A stretch of DNA of 64,000 bases from Haloarcula rubripromontorii (GCF_001280425.1 NZ_LIUF01000002.1:620001-684000); one strand, 5' to 3'; shown: positions 49,927-60,448, counted from the first letter of the stretch. A program made the numbers and translations. The notes: a model not told the origin generated them from the letters alone.

Positions 49927-50388
49927 ATGGGAATCAGTTACTCAGTCGAAGCCGACCCGGACACGACGGCCAAAGCGATGCTCCGGGAGCGGCAGATGAG
50001 CTTCAAGCACAGCAAGGCCATCGCCCGCGAGATCAAGGGCAAAACGGCCGGCGAGGCTGTCGACTACCTCGAGGCGGTTATCGAGGGCGACCAGCCCGTT
50101 CCGTTCAAACAGCACAACTCGGGCGTCGGCCACAAAAGCAAGGTCGACGGCTGGGACGCCGGACGCTATCCGGAGAAGGCCAGCAAGGCCTTCCTCGACC
50201 TGCTCGAGAACGCGGTCGGCAACGCCGACCACCAGGGCTTCGACGGTGAGGCCATGACGATCAAGCACGTCGCCGCCCACAAGGTTGGCGAGCAGCAGGG
50301 TCGCAAGCCCCGCGCGATGGGGCGTGCCTCGGCGTGGAACAGCCCGCAGGTCGACGTCGAACTCATCCTCGAGGAGGTCGAAGACTAA
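49927..50388 (+). CDS. rpl22: Ribosomal protein uL22
   Basis: A 153-residue tunnel-wall protein. MSFKHSKAIAREIKGKT and NADHQGFDGEAMTIKHVAAH are archaeal landmarks. The stop overlaps the rps3 start (TAATG). Confidence 0.96.
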   Translation: MGISYSVEADPDTTAKAMLRERQMSFKHSKAIAREIKGKTAGEAVDYLEAVIEGDQPVPFKQHNSGVGHKSKVDGWDAGRYPEKASKAFLDLLENAVGNADHQGFDGEAMTIKHVAAHKVGEQQGRKPRAMGRASAWNSPQVDVELILEEVED

Positions 50389-51302
50389 TGGCCGACGAAC
50401 AACAGTTCATCGAGGACGGACTCCAGCGGACCCAGATAGACGAGTTCTTCGCAGAAGAACTCGGTCGCGCCGGCTACGGCGGCATGGATGTCGCCAAGAC
50501 GCCGATGGGGACCCAGATCGTGCTCAAAGCCGAGAAGCCAGGGATGGTCATCGGCAAGGGCGGGAAGAACATCCGGAAAATCACGACGGAACTCGAGGAC
50601 CGATTCAACCTCGACGACCCGCAGGTCGACGTGCAGGAAGTCGACGAGCCGGACCTCAACGCCCGCATCGTCGCGGACCGACTGGCCAACGCACTCGAGC
50701 GTGGCTGGTACTTCCGCAAAGCGGGCCACACCACCATCGACCGCATCATGGAGTCGGGCGCACTCGGCGCAGAGATCGTCCTCTCCGGAAAGGTCACGGG
50801 TGCTCGCTCACGCGTGGAGAAGTTCAACCGCGGCTACGTCAAGCACAACGGCGAGCCCGCGGAGGAGATCGTCGACAGCGGCGTCGGCGTCGCGGTGATG
50901 AAGCTCGGTACCATCGGGGTCCGAGTCAAGATCATCCCGCCGGACGCGGAGCTCCCCGACGACTTCGAGATCTACGAGGATGTCGACGTCGAGGACTACG
51001 TGGCTGACACCGACGGCGAGTCCGTCGAGGAACTCCTCGAAGGCGAGCCCGAAGACAGCGAAACCGCTGAGGAACTCGACGAGGACGTGGCCGCTGGGGC
51101 CGACGACGACTCCGAGACCGACGAGGAGTTCGTCGACGAGGAAATCGTCGAGGAAGACGTCGAAGTCCCGACTGACGACGACGTCGAGGACGTCGACGTC
51201 GACGAACTCGAAGAGGCTGTCGACGAAGAACTCGACGAGGACGTCGAAGCCGAAGCCGAAGAGCTGATGGACGAGATGGACGAGGAGGGTGACGACGAAT
51301 GA
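50388..51302 (+). CDS. rps3: Ribosomal protein uS3 with a long acidic tail
   Basis: A 304-residue small-subunit protein at the mRNA entry. The KH domain has VIGKGGKNIRKI at about 54-65. After about residue 205 comes a tail of roughly 100 residues almost entirely Asp/Glu with Val/Thr/Ser. Such acidic tails exist in haloarchaeal uS3 proteins. The start at 50388 shares one base with the rpl22 stop; the longer frame from 50334 is not used. Confidence 0.96.
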   Translation: MADEQQFIEDGLQRTQIDEFFAEELGRAGYGGMDVAKTPMGTQIVLKAEKPGMVIGKGGKNIRKITTELEDRFNLDDPQVDVQEVDEPDLNARIVADRLANALERGWYFRKAGHTTIDRIMESGALGAEIVLSGKVTGARSRVEKFNRGYVKHNGEPAEEIVDSGVGVAVMKLGTIGVRVKIIPPDAELPDDFEIYEDVDVEDYVADTDGESVEELLEGEPEDSETAEELDEDVAAGADDDSETDEEFVDEEIVEEDVEVPTDDDVEDVDVDELEEAVDEELDEDVEAEAEELMDEMDEEGDDE

Positions 51303-51514
51303 CCGTCCTCCACGTCCAGGAGATTCGGGACATGACGCCCGCCGAGCGCGAGGCGGAACTCGACGACCTGAAGACCGAACTACTGAACGCCCGGGCCGTC
51401 CAGGCCGCGGGTGGTGCGCCGGAAAACCCCGGCCGCATCAAGGAGCTGCGGAAGGCCATCGCCCGCATCAAGACGGTGCAGGGCGAAGAAGGCGACCTGC
51501 AGGAGAACGAATAA
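51299..51514 (+). CDS. rpl29: Ribosomal protein uL29
   Basis: A 71-residue helical hairpin ([42 protein letters not shown]) near the tunnel exit. Overlaps rps3 by 4 nt and the RNase P subunit gene by 1 nt. Confidence 0.96.
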   Translation: MTVLHVQEIRDMTPAEREAELDDLKTELLNARAVQAAGGAPENPGRIKELRKAIARIKTVQGEEGDLQENE

Positions 51515-51798
51515 TGCCACTGACACCCGAGACGCTCCCACGACACGAACTCGTCGGCCTCGACTGCGAGGTCGTCACGGCGTCCAACCCGGACGCCGTC
51601 GGTATCAGCGGAACTGTCGTCGCGGAGACGACACAGATGCTGACGGTCGAGGGAGCCGACCGGGTGTGGCACGTGCCGAAGGACGGCGCGACATTTTCGT
51701 TCGCCCTGTCGACCGAGACGGTATTGGTCGACGGCGACCGACTCGTCGCGCGTCCCGCTCGTCGCACAGAGAACACAGGAGATTCACTATGGCGCTAG
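51514..51798 (+). CDS. rnp1: RNase P protein component 1 (Rpp29/Pop4)
   Basis: A 94-residue beta-barrel subunit that works with the RNase P RNA in trimming the 5' ends of tRNA precursors. It starts [19 protein letters not shown], with [17 protein letters not shown] and [21 protein letters not shown], as in archaeal Rpp29. The start at 51514 follows the uL29 stop (TAATG), and its 3' end overlaps rps17 by 10 nt. Confidence 0.93.
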   Translation: MPLTPETLPRHELVGLDCEVVTASNPDAVGISGTVVAETTQMLTVEGADRVWHVPKDGATFSFALSTETVLVDGDRLVARPARRTENTGDSLWR

Positions 51799-52142
51799 GA
51801 CTGAACGTACAGGAACCGGAGGAAGCCTGTGCCGATCAGAACTGCCCGTTCCACGGAGCCCTCTCCGTGCGCGGACAGACACTGAACGGCGAGGTAGCCT
51901 CCACTGACATGGAGAAGACCGTTGTCGTCGAGCGCGAGTACGACGTGAAGGTGCCGAAATACGACCGCTTCATGAAGCGGCGGAGCCGCGTTCCGGCTCA
52001 CGCACCTGACTGTCTCGACCTCGCGGTCGGTGACACGGTCACGATAGCAGAGTGTCGACCGCTCTCGAAAACGAAAAGCCACGTCGTCGTTAGCGCGGGC
52101 TCGGACGAGGCCGCGAACGACGAACAGGACGGTGATGCCTGA
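51789..52142 (+). CDS. rps17: Ribosomal protein uS17
   Basis: A 117-residue OB-fold protein. It starts [23 protein letters not shown] and contains [41 protein letters not shown] and [18 protein letters not shown]. Overlaps rnp1 by 10 nt, a tight coupling. Confidence 0.96.
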   Translation: MALGLNVQEPEEACADQNCPFHGALSVRGQTLNGEVASTDMEKTVVVEREYDVKVPKYDRFMKRRSRVPAHAPDCLDLAVGDTVTIAECRPLSKTKSHVVVSAGSDEAANDEQDGDA

Positions 52143-52540
52143 TGGAAGCACTCGGTGCTGACGTCACGCAAGGCCTGGAGAAGGGCTCGCTCATCACGTG
52201 TGCGGATAACACGGGAGCGCGCGAACTCAAGGTCATTTCCGTCCACGGCTACTCGGGAACGAAGAACCGCCACCCCAAGGCTGGGCTGGGCGACAAGATC
52301 ACGGTCTCGGTCACCAAGGGGACGCCCGAAATGCGTCGCCAGGTGCTCGAAGCCGTCGTCGTCCGCCAGCGAAAGCCGATCCGTCGACCCGACGGCACCC
52401 GCGTCAAGTTCGAAGACAACGCGGCCGTCATCGTCGACGAGAACGAGGACCCGCGCGGGACCGAGCTGAAAGGTCCCATCGCACGGGAAGTCGCACAGCG
52501 ATTCGGCAGTGTGGCATCAGCAGCGACGATGATCGTATAG
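52142..52540 (+). CDS. rpl14: Ribosomal protein uL14
   Basis: A 132-residue barrel protein at the subunit interface, with [20 protein letters not shown] and [21 protein letters not shown]. Overlaps rps17 stop by 1 nt. Confidence 0.97.
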   Translation: MEALGADVTQGLEKGSLITCADNTGARELKVISVHGYSGTKNRHPKAGLGDKITVSVTKGTPEMRRQVLEAVVVRQRKPIRRPDGTRVKFEDNAAVIVDENEDPRGTELKGPIAREVAQRFGSVASAATMIV

Positions 52541-52544
52541 AACC

Positions 52545-52907
52545 ATGAGCAAGCAACCAGACAAACAACGCAAGAGTCAACGACGTGCCCCGCTTCACGA
52601 GCGGCACAAGCAGGTCCGGGCGACGCTGTCTGCCGACCTCCGCGAGGAGTACGGCCAGCGAAACGTCCGCGTCAACGCTGGTGACACCGTCGAGGTGCTC
52701 CGCGGCGACTTCGCCGGCGAGGAAGGCGAAGTTCTGAACGTGGACCTCGATAAGGCCGTCATCCACGTCGAAGACGTCACGCTCGAGAAGACGGACGGTG
52801 AGGAAGTCCCGCGACCGCTTGACACCTCGAACGTCCGCGTGACGGACCTAGACCTCGAAGACGAGAAGCGCGAGGCGCGTCTCGAATCGGAGGATGATTC
52901 CGCATGA
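52545..52907 (+). CDS. rpl24: Ribosomal protein uL24
   Basis: A 120-residue protein with a basic start and a KOW motif ([24 protein letters not shown], about 44-67). Overlaps rps4e by 4 nt. Confidence 0.96.
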   Translation: MSKQPDKQRKSQRRAPLHERHKQVRATLSADLREEYGQRNVRVNAGDTVEVLRGDFAGEEGEVLNVDLDKAVIHVEDVTLEKTDGEEVPRPLDTSNVRVTDLDLEDEKREARLESEDDSA

Positions 52908-53608
52908 GTAACCACCAGAAGCGACTCTCGGTGCCAGACAGCTGGCCCGTAGAGCGCAAGACCGCGACGTTTACGGTGAAAGCCGGTGCCGGCCCGCACG
53001 GTGAGGACGGGGTTCCCCTCCTCATCGTCCTTCGGGACGTGCTCGGCTACGCCGACAACCGCAAGGAAGCCCGCTACGCCCTCAACGAGGACAACGTCCT
53101 CATCAACGGGAAGGCCATCTCTGACGAGGAACGCCCCGTCGGGATGTTCGATATTCTGGCCTTCACCGAGCGCGAGGAGTACTACCGCGTGTTCCCCGGC
53201 GAGGGTGGTCGGCTAGCGCTGACCGCAATCGACCCGGACGCGGCACAGTCCAAACTCGGCAAGATCGTCACCAAGACGCACGTCTCCGGTGGCGACGTCC
53301 AGCTGGGGCTCCACGACGGTGAGACGCTCATCGTCGAGGACGGCCAGACCTACGACGGTGGTGACTCCATCGTCGTCGGCAACGAGGACGGCGATGTCGT
53401 CGCTCACTTCGAATACGAAGAGGGCGCGCTCGTCACCGCCGTCGACGGCGCCCACGCGGGCGAAGTCGGCGAGATCGAGGAGATTCAGGTGACGCCGGGC
53501 TCGGCCCAGAACAACGTCATCGTCTCACAGGACGACGGCGAAGGCTTCGAGACGGTCGAAGAGTACGTCGTCGTCATCGACGAGAACTTCACAGGTGATG
53601 ACGAATGA
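52904..53608 (+). CDS. rps4e: Ribosomal protein eS4
   Basis: A 234-residue archaeal/eukaryotic protein. An S4-type RNA-binding part is near residues 40-85 ([22 protein letters not shown]), followed by the central and KOW-like domains ([18 protein letters not shown]). Overlaps rpl24 and rpl5 by 4 nt each. Confidence 0.96.
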   Translation: MSNHQKRLSVPDSWPVERKTATFTVKAGAGPHGEDGVPLLIVLRDVLGYADNRKEARYALNEDNVLINGKAISDEERPVGMFDILAFTEREEYYRVFPGEGGRLALTAIDPDAAQSKLGKIVTKTHVSGGDVQLGLHDGETLIVEDGQTYDGGDSIVVGNEDGDVVAHFEYEEGALVTAVDGAHAGEVGEIEEIQVTPGSAQNNVIVSQDDGEGFETVEEYVVVIDENFTGDDE

Positions 53609-54138
53609 GCTCCGAGAGCGAGTCCAGCGGCGATTTCCACGAGATGCGCGAACCGCGCATCGAGAAGGTCGTCGTTCACATGGGTATCGGCCACGGTGGC
53701 CGCGACCTCGCCAACGCAGAGGACATTCTCGGGGAAATCACCGGGCAGACGCCGGTACGAACGAAGGCCAAGCGGACTGTCGGCGAGTTCGACATCCGCG
53801 AGGGCGACCCAATCGGTGCGAAGGTTACCCTCCGCGACGAGATGGCCGAAGCGTTCCTCGAGACCGCACTGCCACTCGCCGAACTGTCGGCAACGCAGTT
53901 CGACGACACCGGCAACTTCAGTTTCGGCGTCGAGGAACACACCGAGTTCCCGAGTCAGGAGTACGACCCGAGCATCGGAATCTACGGGCTTGACGTGACG
54001 GTTAACCTCGTCCGCCCCGGCTACCGCGTCGCCAAGCGCGACAAGGCGTCGCGCTCGATTCCGACGAAGCATCGACTCAACCCGGCGGACGCAGTCGCCT
54101 TCATCGAGTCGACCTACGACGTGGAGGTGAGCGAATGA
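53605..54138 (+). CDS. rpl5: Ribosomal protein uL5
   Basis: A 177-residue protein binding 5S r[22 protein letters not shown] and [23 protein letters not shown] are archaeal uL5 landmarks. Overlaps both neighbours by 4 nt. Confidence 0.97.
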   Translation: MSSESESSGDFHEMREPRIEKVVVHMGIGHGGRDLANAEDILGEITGQTPVRTKAKRTVGEFDIREGDPIGAKVTLRDEMAEAFLETALPLAELSATQFDDTGNFSFGVEEHTEFPSQEYDPSIGIYGLDVTVNLVRPGYRVAKRDKASRSIPTKHRLNPADAVAFIESTYDVEVSE

Positions 54139-54320
54139 GCGAAAGTGAAACCACAGACGAGCCCGATTCCGAGACGGCATCCAGTGAGCGAACTGGCCAG
54201 CTCGAGTCCTGTCAGCGCTGCGGTCGCGAACAGGGACTCGTCGGCAAGTACGACATCTGGCTGTGCCGCCAGTGCTTCCGCGAGATTTCGCGGGGCATGG
54301 GCTTCAAGAAGTACAGCTAA
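54135..54320 (+). CDS. rps14: Ribosomal protein uS14, zinc form
   Basis: A 61-residue small-subunit protein with zinc ligands at C26, C29, C44 and C47 (CQRCG and CRQC). Residues 1-22 form a disordered acidic extension. Overlaps rpl5 by 4 nt. Confidence 0.95.
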   Translation: MSESETTDEPDSETASSERTGQLESCQRCGREQGLVGKYDIWLCRQCFREISRGMGFKKYS

Positions 54321-54322
54321 CA

Positions 54323-54715
54323 ATGACAGGGAACGACCCATTTGCCAACGCACTGTCGGCGCTTAACAACGCCGAAAGCGTCGGGCACCTAGAGCAGACA
54401 GTATCGCCCGCTTCGAACGAGATCGGCAGCGTCCTCGAGGTCTTCTACGACCGCGGGTACATCGACGGATTCAGTTTCGTCGACGACGGCAAAGCCGGCG
54501 AGTTCGAAGTCGAACTGAAAGGAGCCATCAACGAGTGTGGCCCGGTCAAGCCCCGCTACTCAGCGGGTGCCGACGAGTTCGAGAAGTGGGAGAAGCGATT
54601 CCTCCCCGCCCGTGACTACGGGACGCTCGTCGTCACGACCAGCCACGGCATCATGAGCCACTACGAGGCTCGTGAGCAGGGCGTTGGTGGCCAAGTCATC
54701 GCGTACGTATACTAA
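54323..54715 (+). CDS. rps8: Ribosomal protein uS8
   Basis: A 130-residue protein binding central 16S rRNA, with NDPFANALSALNNAESVG at the start and VVTTSHGIMSHYEAREQGVGG at the end. The ATG at 54323 is 2 nt after the rps14 stop; longer upstream reading is not used. Confidence 0.96.
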   Translation: MTGNDPFANALSALNNAESVGHLEQTVSPASNEIGSVLEVFYDRGYIDGFSFVDDGKAGEFEVELKGAINECGPVKPRYSAGADEFEKWEKRFLPARDYGTLVVTTSHGIMSHYEAREQGVGGQVIAYVY

Positions 54716-54717
54716 CA

Positions 54718-55254
54718 ATGCCACGAGTAGAACTGGAGATTCCGGAGGACGTGGACGCCGAGCAGGACCATCTCGACATCACCGTCGAGGGGGACAACGG
54801 CAGCGTCACGCGTCGGCTCTGGTACCCTGACATCGACGTGTCCGTCGACGGCGACACGGTCGTCATCGAGTCCGACGAGGACAACGCCAAGACGATGTCG
54901 ACGATCGGTACCTTCCAGAGCCACATCGAGAATATGTTCCACGGCGTGACCGAGGGCTGGGAGTACGGTATGGAGGTCTTTTACTCTCACTTCCCGATGC
55001 AGGTCGACGTCGAGGGTGACGAAGTCGTCATCGAGAACTTCCTGGGCGAGAAGGCCCCCCGCCGCACGACGATCCACGGCGATACGGACGTCGAAATCGA
55101 CGGTGAGGAGCTGACTATCAGCGGTCCCGACATCGAAGCCGTCGGTCAGACCGCTGCGGACATCGAACAGCTCACGCGCATCAACGACAAGGACGTGCGC
55201 GTGTTCCAGGACGGGGTGTACATCACCCGAAAACCGAACCGAGGTGACGCCTGA
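54718..55254 (+). CDS. rpl6: Ribosomal protein uL6
   Basis: A 178-residue two-domain protein near the factor-binding site. It starts [17 protein letters not shown] and has the archaeal [20 protein letters not shown]. Overlaps rpl32e by 1 nt. Confidence 0.96.
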   Translation: MPRVELEIPEDVDAEQDHLDITVEGDNGSVTRRLWYPDIDVSVDGDTVVIESDEDNAKTMSTIGTFQSHIENMFHGVTEGWEYGMEVFYSHFPMQVDVEGDEVVIENFLGEKAPRRTTIHGDTDVEIDGEELTISGPDIEAVGQTAADIEQLTRINDKDVRVFQDGVYITRKPNRGDA

Positions 55255-55979
55255 TGGCGGACAACGAAGAAGACGTCGAAGCAGAGGAAGCGTACACCGA
55301 GCTGACCGACATCAGCGGCGTTGGCCCGTCCAAGGCGGAATCGCTCCGCGAGGCCGGGTTCAACTCGGTCGAAGACGTTCGCGGTGCCGACCAGTCCGCG
55401 CTCGCCGATGTCAGTGGCATCGGGAACGCGCTGGCGGCCCGAATCAAGGCCGATGTCGGCGGACTCGAAGTCGATTCCGAGACCGAAGCCGAAGTCGAAG
55501 AGGAAGGCGGCGAAGAAGCGCCCGACGAGGACGTGGAGACGGAACTCCAGGCTCGCGGGCTCACCGACAAGACGCCGGACCTCTCCGACGAGGAGGCGCG
55601 GTTACTGACCCAGCGACACCGGGTCGGCAAGCCGCAGTTCAACCGCCAGGACCACCACAAGAAAAAGCGCGTCTCGACCTCGTGGCGCAAGCCCCGCGGC
55701 CAGCTCTCGAAGCAGCGCCGCGGCATCAAGGGCAAGGGCGACACGGTCGAGGCAGGCTTCCGCTCGCCGACCGCGGTTCGCGGCAAGCACCCGTCCGGCT
55801 TCGAGGAGGTCCGCGTGCACAACGTGGACGACCTCGAAGGCGTCGACGGCGACACTGAGGCCGTTCGGATCGCCTCAAAGGTCGGTGCTCGCAAGCGCGA
55901 GCGAATCGAAGAGGAAGCCGAGGACGCGGGTATCCGCGTTCTCAACCCCACCTACGTCGAAGTCGAGGTGAGTGAGTGA
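55254..55979 (+). CDS. rpl32e: Ribosomal protein eL32 with N-terminal helix-hairpin-helix
   Basis: A 241-residue protein. Residues 15-75 form two helix-hairpin-helix units ([20 protein letters not shown] and [17 protein letters not shown]), then an acidic linker (75-105), and residues 110-241 are the true eL32 core ([20 protein letters not shown]). The HhH part belongs to a DNA/RNA-binding class and is an unusual fusion kept in haloarchaea. The HhH sequence is like the end of TopA in this same window. Confidence 0.95.
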   Translation: MADNEEDVEAEEAYTELTDISGVGPSKAESLREAGFNSVEDVRGADQSALADVSGIGNALAARIKADVGGLEVDSETEAEVEEEGGEEAPDEDVETELQARGLTDKTPDLSDEEARLLTQRHRVGKPQFNRQDHHKKKRVSTSWRKPRGQLSKQRRGIKGKGDTVEAGFRSPTAVRGKHPSGFEEVRVHNVDDLEGVDGDTEAVRIASKVGARKRERIEEEAEDAGIRVLNPTYVEVEVSE

Positions 55980-56428
55980 TGACTGATCTCTCTGCACAGA
56001 AGCGACTCGCGGCTGACGTCCTCGACGTCGGGAAGAACCGCGTCTGGTTCGACCCCGAGCGACAGGGCGACATCGCCGACGCGATCACCCGCGAGGACGT
56101 TCGCGAACTGGTCGATGAGGGCGCCGTTCAGGCGAAAGACAAGAAAGGCAACTCCCGTGGACGCGCCCGGGAGCGCCAGAAGAAGCGTGCGTACGGCCAC
56201 CAGAAGGGAGCCGGCTCCCGGAAGGGCAAGGCAGGCGCACGGCAGAACTCCAAGGAGGACTGGGAGTCACGCATCCGCGCACAGCGGACGAAGCTGCGCG
56301 AACTGCGTGACGAGGGAACGCTTTCGAGTTCGCAGTACCGCGACCTGTACGACAAGGCCGGCGGTGGCGAGTTCGACAGCGTTGCCGATCTCGAACGTTA
56401 CATCGACGCAAATCACGGTGACGCATAA
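55979..56428 (+). CDS. rpl19e: Ribosomal protein eL19
   Basis: A 149-residue helical protein. It starts TDLSAQKRLAADVLDVGKNRVW and has the basic GNSRGRARERQKKRAYGHQKG centre. I use the ATG at 55979 overlapping the eL32 stop by one base; a GTG one codon upstream is an alternative. Confidence 0.95.
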   Translation: MTDLSAQKRLAADVLDVGKNRVWFDPERQGDIADAITREDVRELVDEGAVQAKDKKGNSRGRARERQKKRAYGHQKGAGSRKGKAGARQNSKEDWESRIRAQRTKLRELRDEGTLSSSQYRDLYDKAGGGEFDSVADLERYIDANHGDA

Positions 56429-56991
56429 TGGCGACAGGACCACGATATAAAGTACCGATGCGGCGACGCCGCGAGGCCAGAACCGATTACCATCAGCGGT
56501 TGCGCCTGTTGAAATCCGGTAAGCCACGTCTCGTTGCTCGAAAGAGCAATAAACACGTCAGGGCGCAGCTGGTGACGCTTGGCCCCAACGGCGACGACAC
56601 TCTCGCGTCCGCTCACTCGAGCGACCTCGCCGAGTACGGCTGGGAGGCCCCGACGGGCAACATGCCCTCGGCCTACCTCACCGGTCTGCTCGCCGGGCTT
56701 CGCGCACAGGAAGCGGGCATCGAGGAGGCAGTGCTCGACATCGGACTCAACAGCCCGACCCCCGGAAGCAAAGTATTCGCAATACAGGAAGGCGCAATCG
56801 ACGCCGGCCTGGACATTCCGCACAACGACGACGTACTCGCCGACTGGCAGCGCACGCGCGGTGCCCACATCGCCGAGTACGACGAGCAGCTCGACGAGCC
56901 GCTGTACAGCGGCGACTTCGACGCTGCAGACCTCCCGGAGCACTTCGACGAGCTCCGCGAGACCCTACTGGACGGTGACATCGAACTATGA
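56428..56991 (+). CDS. rpl18: Ribosomal protein uL18
   Basis: A 187-residue 5S rRNA-binding protein, with the [22 protein letters not shown] start and [20 protein letters not shown] core. Overlaps eL19 by 1 nt and uS5 by 4 nt. Confidence 0.96.
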   Translation: MATGPRYKVPMRRRREARTDYHQRLRLLKSGKPRLVARKSNKHVRAQLVTLGPNGDDTLASAHSSDLAEYGWEAPTGNMPSAYLTGLLAGLRAQEAGIEEAVLDIGLNSPTPGSKVFAIQEGAIDAGLDIPHNDDVLADWQRTRGAHIAEYDEQLDEPLYSGDFDAADLPEHFDELRETLLDGDIEL

Positions 56992-57626
56992 GTGCTAACA
57001 ACGGATGGGAGCCACGGACACGCCTCGGCAAGCAGGTTGTCGAGGGCGAAATCGACTCCATGCAGGAGGCGCTGAACTCCGGACTCCCGCTGAAAGAATC
57101 GGAAGTCGTCGACCAGCTCGTTCCCGATCTGGAAGACGAAGTGCTGGACATCAACATGGTCCAGCGGATGACAGACTCCGGCCGCCGCGTGAAGTTCCGC
57201 TGCGTGGTCGCCGTTGGCAACCGCGACGGCCTCATCGGCTACGCCGAAGGGCGTGACGATCAGGTCGGCGGTGCCATCCAGAAAGCTATCGACATCGCGA
57301 AGCTGAACATCATCGATGTCTCCCGCGGCTGTGGGTCCTGGGAGTGTGGCTGTGGCCGTCCCCACACGGTCGCGCTGCGCACCGAGGGCAAGGCCGGGAG
57401 CGTCGAAGTCGAGCTGCAGCCGGCCCCGCGCGGGCTGGGCCTCGCGGGCGGAGAGACCGTCCGCAAGGTGCTCGAACTCGCCGGTATCGAGGACATCTGG
57501 ACACGCAGTAGCGGGAACACGCGTACCACGGTCAACTTCGCGAAGGCGACCTTCAACGCCCTGCAGAACACGGCCGAGGCGCGCGTCCCCGAACGAACCT
57601 TCGAGAAGCGAGAGGTGATCGAGTGA
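56988..57626 (+). CDS. rps5: Ribosomal protein uS5
   Basis: A 212-residue protein at the decoding side. The dsRBD-like part has [21 protein letters not shown], and the C-terminus has [21 protein letters not shown]. Starts at the overlap with rpl18. Confidence 0.96.
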   Translation: MSANNGWEPRTRLGKQVVEGEIDSMQEALNSGLPLKESEVVDQLVPDLEDEVLDINMVQRMTDSGRRVKFRCVVAVGNRDGLIGYAEGRDDQVGGAIQKAIDIAKLNIIDVSRGCGSWECGCGRPHTVALRTEGKAGSVEVELQPAPRGLGLAGGETVRKVLELAGIEDIWTRSSGNTRTTVNFAKATFNALQNTAEARVPERTFEKREVIE

Positions 57627-58090
57627 TGCACGCGCTCGTCCAGCTCCGTGGCGAAGTCAACATGCACAGCGACATCCAGGACACCCTGGAGATGCTCAAC
57701 ATCCACCACGTGAACCACTGCACGCTCGTCCCTGAGACGGACGCCTACCGCGGCATGGTGACGAAGGTCAACGACTTCGTCGCCTTCGGTGAGCCGAGCC
57801 AGGACACCTTGGAGACGATTCTGGCCACGCGCGCCGAGCCGCTTGAGGGCGACGCCGACGTGGACGACGAGTGGGTCGCCGAGAACACGGACTACGACGA
57901 CATCTCCGGGCTCGCGTTCGCGCTCCTCTCCGAGGAGACGACGCTGCGCGAGCAGGGACTGTCCCCGACGCTCCGTCTGCACCCGCCTCGCGGCGGCCAT
58001 GACGGCGTCAAACACCCCGTCAAGGAGGGCGGGCAGCTCGGGAAACACGACACCGAGGGAATCGACGACCTCCTGGAGGCGATGCGATAA
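57626..58090 (+). CDS. rpl30: Ribosomal protein uL30
   Basis: A 154-residue archaeal long-form uL30, with [22 protein letters not shown] and LRLHPPRGGHDGVKHPVKEGGQLG. I choose the ATG at 57626 that shares a base with the rps5 stop; a GTG one codon upstream is possible. Confidence 0.96.
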   Translation: MHALVQLRGEVNMHSDIQDTLEMLNIHHVNHCTLVPETDAYRGMVTKVNDFVAFGEPSQDTLETILATRAEPLEGDADVDDEWVAENTDYDDISGLAFALLSEETTLREQGLSPTLRLHPPRGGHDGVKHPVKEGGQLGKHDTEGIDDLLEAMR

Positions 58091-58587
58091 TGACGAGTAA
58101 AAAGAAACGACAGCGCGGCTCACGTACGCACGGCGGCGGCTCGCACAAGAACCGACGTGGTGCCGGTCACCGCGGCGGTCGCGGTGCCGCAGGCCGTGAC
58201 AAACACGAGTTCCACAACCACGAACCGCTCGGCAAGAGCGGCTTCAAGCGCCCGCAGAAGGTGCAGGAAGAGGCCGCAACTATCGACGTTCGCGAGATCG
58301 ACGAGAACGTCACGCTGCTGGCCGCCGACGACGTCGCCGAAGTCGAAGACGGTGGCTTCCGCGTCGATGTCCGTGATGTGGTCGAAGAGGCCGACGACGC
58401 CGATTACGTGAAGGTCCTCGGTGCCGGCCAGGTTCGCCACGAACTCACGCTCATCGCCGACGACTTCTCCGAGGGCGCTCGCGAGAAAGTCGAAGCCGCA
58501 GGCGGAAGCGTCGAACTGACCGACCTCGGCGAGCAGCGCCAGGCCGAGGCCGAAGAAACCGACGACGCGGACGCGGACGAGGAATAA
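58090..58587 (+). CDS. rpl15: Ribosomal protein uL15
   Basis: A 165-residue protein with a very basic glycine-rich start (RGSRTHGGGSHKNRRGAGHRGG) and an acidic disordered end. Overlaps rpl30 stop by one base and is followed 6 nt later by secY. Confidence 0.96.
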   Translation: MTSKKKRQRGSRTHGGGSHKNRRGAGHRGGRGAAGRDKHEFHNHEPLGKSGFKRPQKVQEEAATIDVREIDENVTLLAADDVAEVEDGGFRVDVRDVVEEADDADYVKVLGAGQVRHELTLIADDFSEGAREKVEAAGGSVELTDLGEQRQAEAEETDDADADEE

Positions 58588-58593
58588 CGAACG

Positions 58594-60057
58594 ATGAGCT
58601 GGAAGGACACCGCCGAACCACTGCTTGTCCGGATGCCCGCAGTCCAGCGGCCGGACGGACACGTCCCGTTCAAGCGCAAGCTCACTTGGACAGGGGGCGT
58701 GCTCCTGCTGTATTTCTTCCTGACGAACGTGAAGCTGTTCGGGCTGGACATCGACGCCAGTCAACAGGTGTTCGGGCGCTTCTCCTCGATTCTGGCCTCC
58801 GGCCAGGGGAGTATCATGCAGCTGGGTATCGGTCCGATCGTTACGGCGTCCATCGTGTTACAGCTCCTCGGTGGTGCGGACCTGCTCGGGCTGAACACCC
58901 AAGACGATCCGCGAGATCAGATCCTGTATCAGGGGCTCCAGAAGCTGCTGGTACTTGTGATGATCTGTCTCACCGGGCTCCCGATGGTGTTTGCCGGCGG
59001 CTTCCTCCCGGCTGACACAGCGGTCGCGAACTCACTGGGTATCGGCACGGCCGGTGTCCAGTGGCTCATCTTCGCCCAGATGTTCGTCGGCGGTGTCCTC
59101 ATCCTGTTTATGGACGAGGTCATCTCCAAATGGGGCGTCGGCTCCGGTATCGGCCTGTTCATTGTCGCCGGCGTGAGCCAACGGCTTGTCGGTGGCCTCC
59201 TGACGGCCCCGTTCCTCGGGAACAGCGAGGGGATCATCTACACCTGGTACCTGTTCATCACCGGCCAGCGCGGTACCGGACCAGTGCTGGCTGCTGATGG
59301 CCTCCAGACCGTGCTGCTCCAAGGCGAACTGCTGGGGCTGTTCACGACAGTCCTCATCTTCGCAGTGGTCGTCTACGCCGAATCGGTCCGTGTCGAGATC
59401 CCGCTGTCGAACGCCCGCGTGAAAGGGGCCCGTGGCCGGTTCCCGGTCAAGCTCATCTACGCGAGCGTCCTGCCGATGATCCTTGTCCGGGCGCTGCAGG
59501 CGAATATCCAGTTCCTGGGCCGGATCCTGAACGCCCAGCTGGGCTCGATGCCAGCGTTCCTCGGCACGTACGCCAACGGCCAGCCAACCGGCGGTCTGTT
59601 CTACTTCCTTGCCCCCGTTCAGAGCCGTGGCGACTGGATGTGGTGGCTCGAAGGAACGGCCCAACCGGTCTGGCAGATTCTGACTCGGGTCGGTATCGAC
59701 CTGTTCGTCATGCTGGTCGGCGGCGCTATCTTCGCCGTGTTCTGGGTCGAAACCACCGACATGGGCCCGGAGGCGACGGCCAAGCAGATCCACAACTCCG
59801 GGATGCAGATCCCCGGCTTCCGTCAGAACGTCGGCGTCATCGAAAAGGTCCTTGAGCGATATATCCCGCAAGTGACCGTCATCGGTGGGGCCTTGGTCGG
59901 ACTGCTCGCCGTGATGGCCAACATGCTGGGTACCATCGGCGGCGTCTCCGGTACTGGGCTGCTGCTGACAGTCTCCATCACGTACAAGCTGTACGAGGAG
60001 ATCGCTGAAGAGCAGCTCATGGAGATGCATCCGATGATGCGCCAGATGTTCGGGTAG
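58594..60057 (+). CDS. secY: Preprotein translocase subunit SecY
   Basis: A 487-residue ten-helix channel protein that moves proteins across or into the membrane together with SecE and SecBeta. PAVQRPDGHVPFKRKLTWTG, the helix pair TASIVLQLLGGADLLG, and the conserved RGTGPVLAADGLQ and FYFLAPVQSRGDW segments identify it. It closes the ribosomal cluster. It is the last gene before an AT-richer, non-ribosomal stretch; adk and cmk, often found next in other archaea, are not here. Confidence 0.97.
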   Translation: MSWKDTAEPLLVRMPAVQRPDGHVPFKRKLTWTGGVLLLYFFLTNVKLFGLDIDASQQVFGRFSSILASGQGSIMQLGIGPIVTASIVLQLLGGADLLGLNTQDDPRDQILYQGLQKLLVLVMICLTGLPMVFAGGFLPADTAVANSLGIGTAGVQWLIFAQMFVGGVLILFMDEVISKWGVGSGIGLFIVAGVSQRLVGGLLTAPFLGNSEGIIYTWYLFITGQRGTGPVLAADGLQTVLLQGELLGLFTTVLIFAVVVYAESVRVEIPLSNARVKGARGRFPVKLIYASVLPMILVRALQANIQFLGRILNAQLGSMPAFLGTYANGQPTGGLFYFLAPVQSRGDWMWWLEGTAQPVWQILTRVGIDLFVMLVGGAIFAVFWVETTDMGPEATAKQIHNSGMQIPGFRQNVGVIEKVLERYIPQVTVIGGALVGLLAVMANMLGTIGGVSGTGLLLTVSITYKLYEEIAEEQLMEMHPMMRQMFG

Positions 60058-60116
60058 AGCGGTAGAATATCTGGACTTCCTTAATTTCGCTCCGTCCTCT
60101 GAACAACTGCTTCGGC

Positions 60117-60127
60117 TTTATTTTTCC
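60117..60127 (+). terminator. T-rich run after secY
   Basis: tttatttttccc at 60117-60127 is a T-rich stretch 60 nt after the secY stop, the usual archaeal termination signal. No strong hairpin precedes it. Confidence 0.35.
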
Positions 60128-60448
60128 CGCTCAGAGAAGTTATCTTAGATGAGTAGCACACGTGACAGCATTGATGTCGCTCGTTACCGAAATAGTAGTT
60201 TGGCACACATAGACGCTGTGCTCGTCGACTGAGACTCACTGTAGTCCCTCAATCAGTCTGCGGGCTTTCATCCTCAGCCCTTAATAAAATAGTTGGTTCA
60301 TTTGCTGATGAATCTCGCGCTGCAGACAGCGGTGGCCGCCCCGTGGGAGGCGATTGAAGTGTGCAAGGACGGGGGCGCTGATAACTGAGGACAACGAAAA
60401 GGAGTATCCCGGACGGCCTACAAGATCCTTCGAGTTCATAGTGGTTTT

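Noticed and set aside
60308-60388. 26-residue open frame in the AT-richer region
   Set aside because: Too short, no ribosome-binding signal and no familiar motif.
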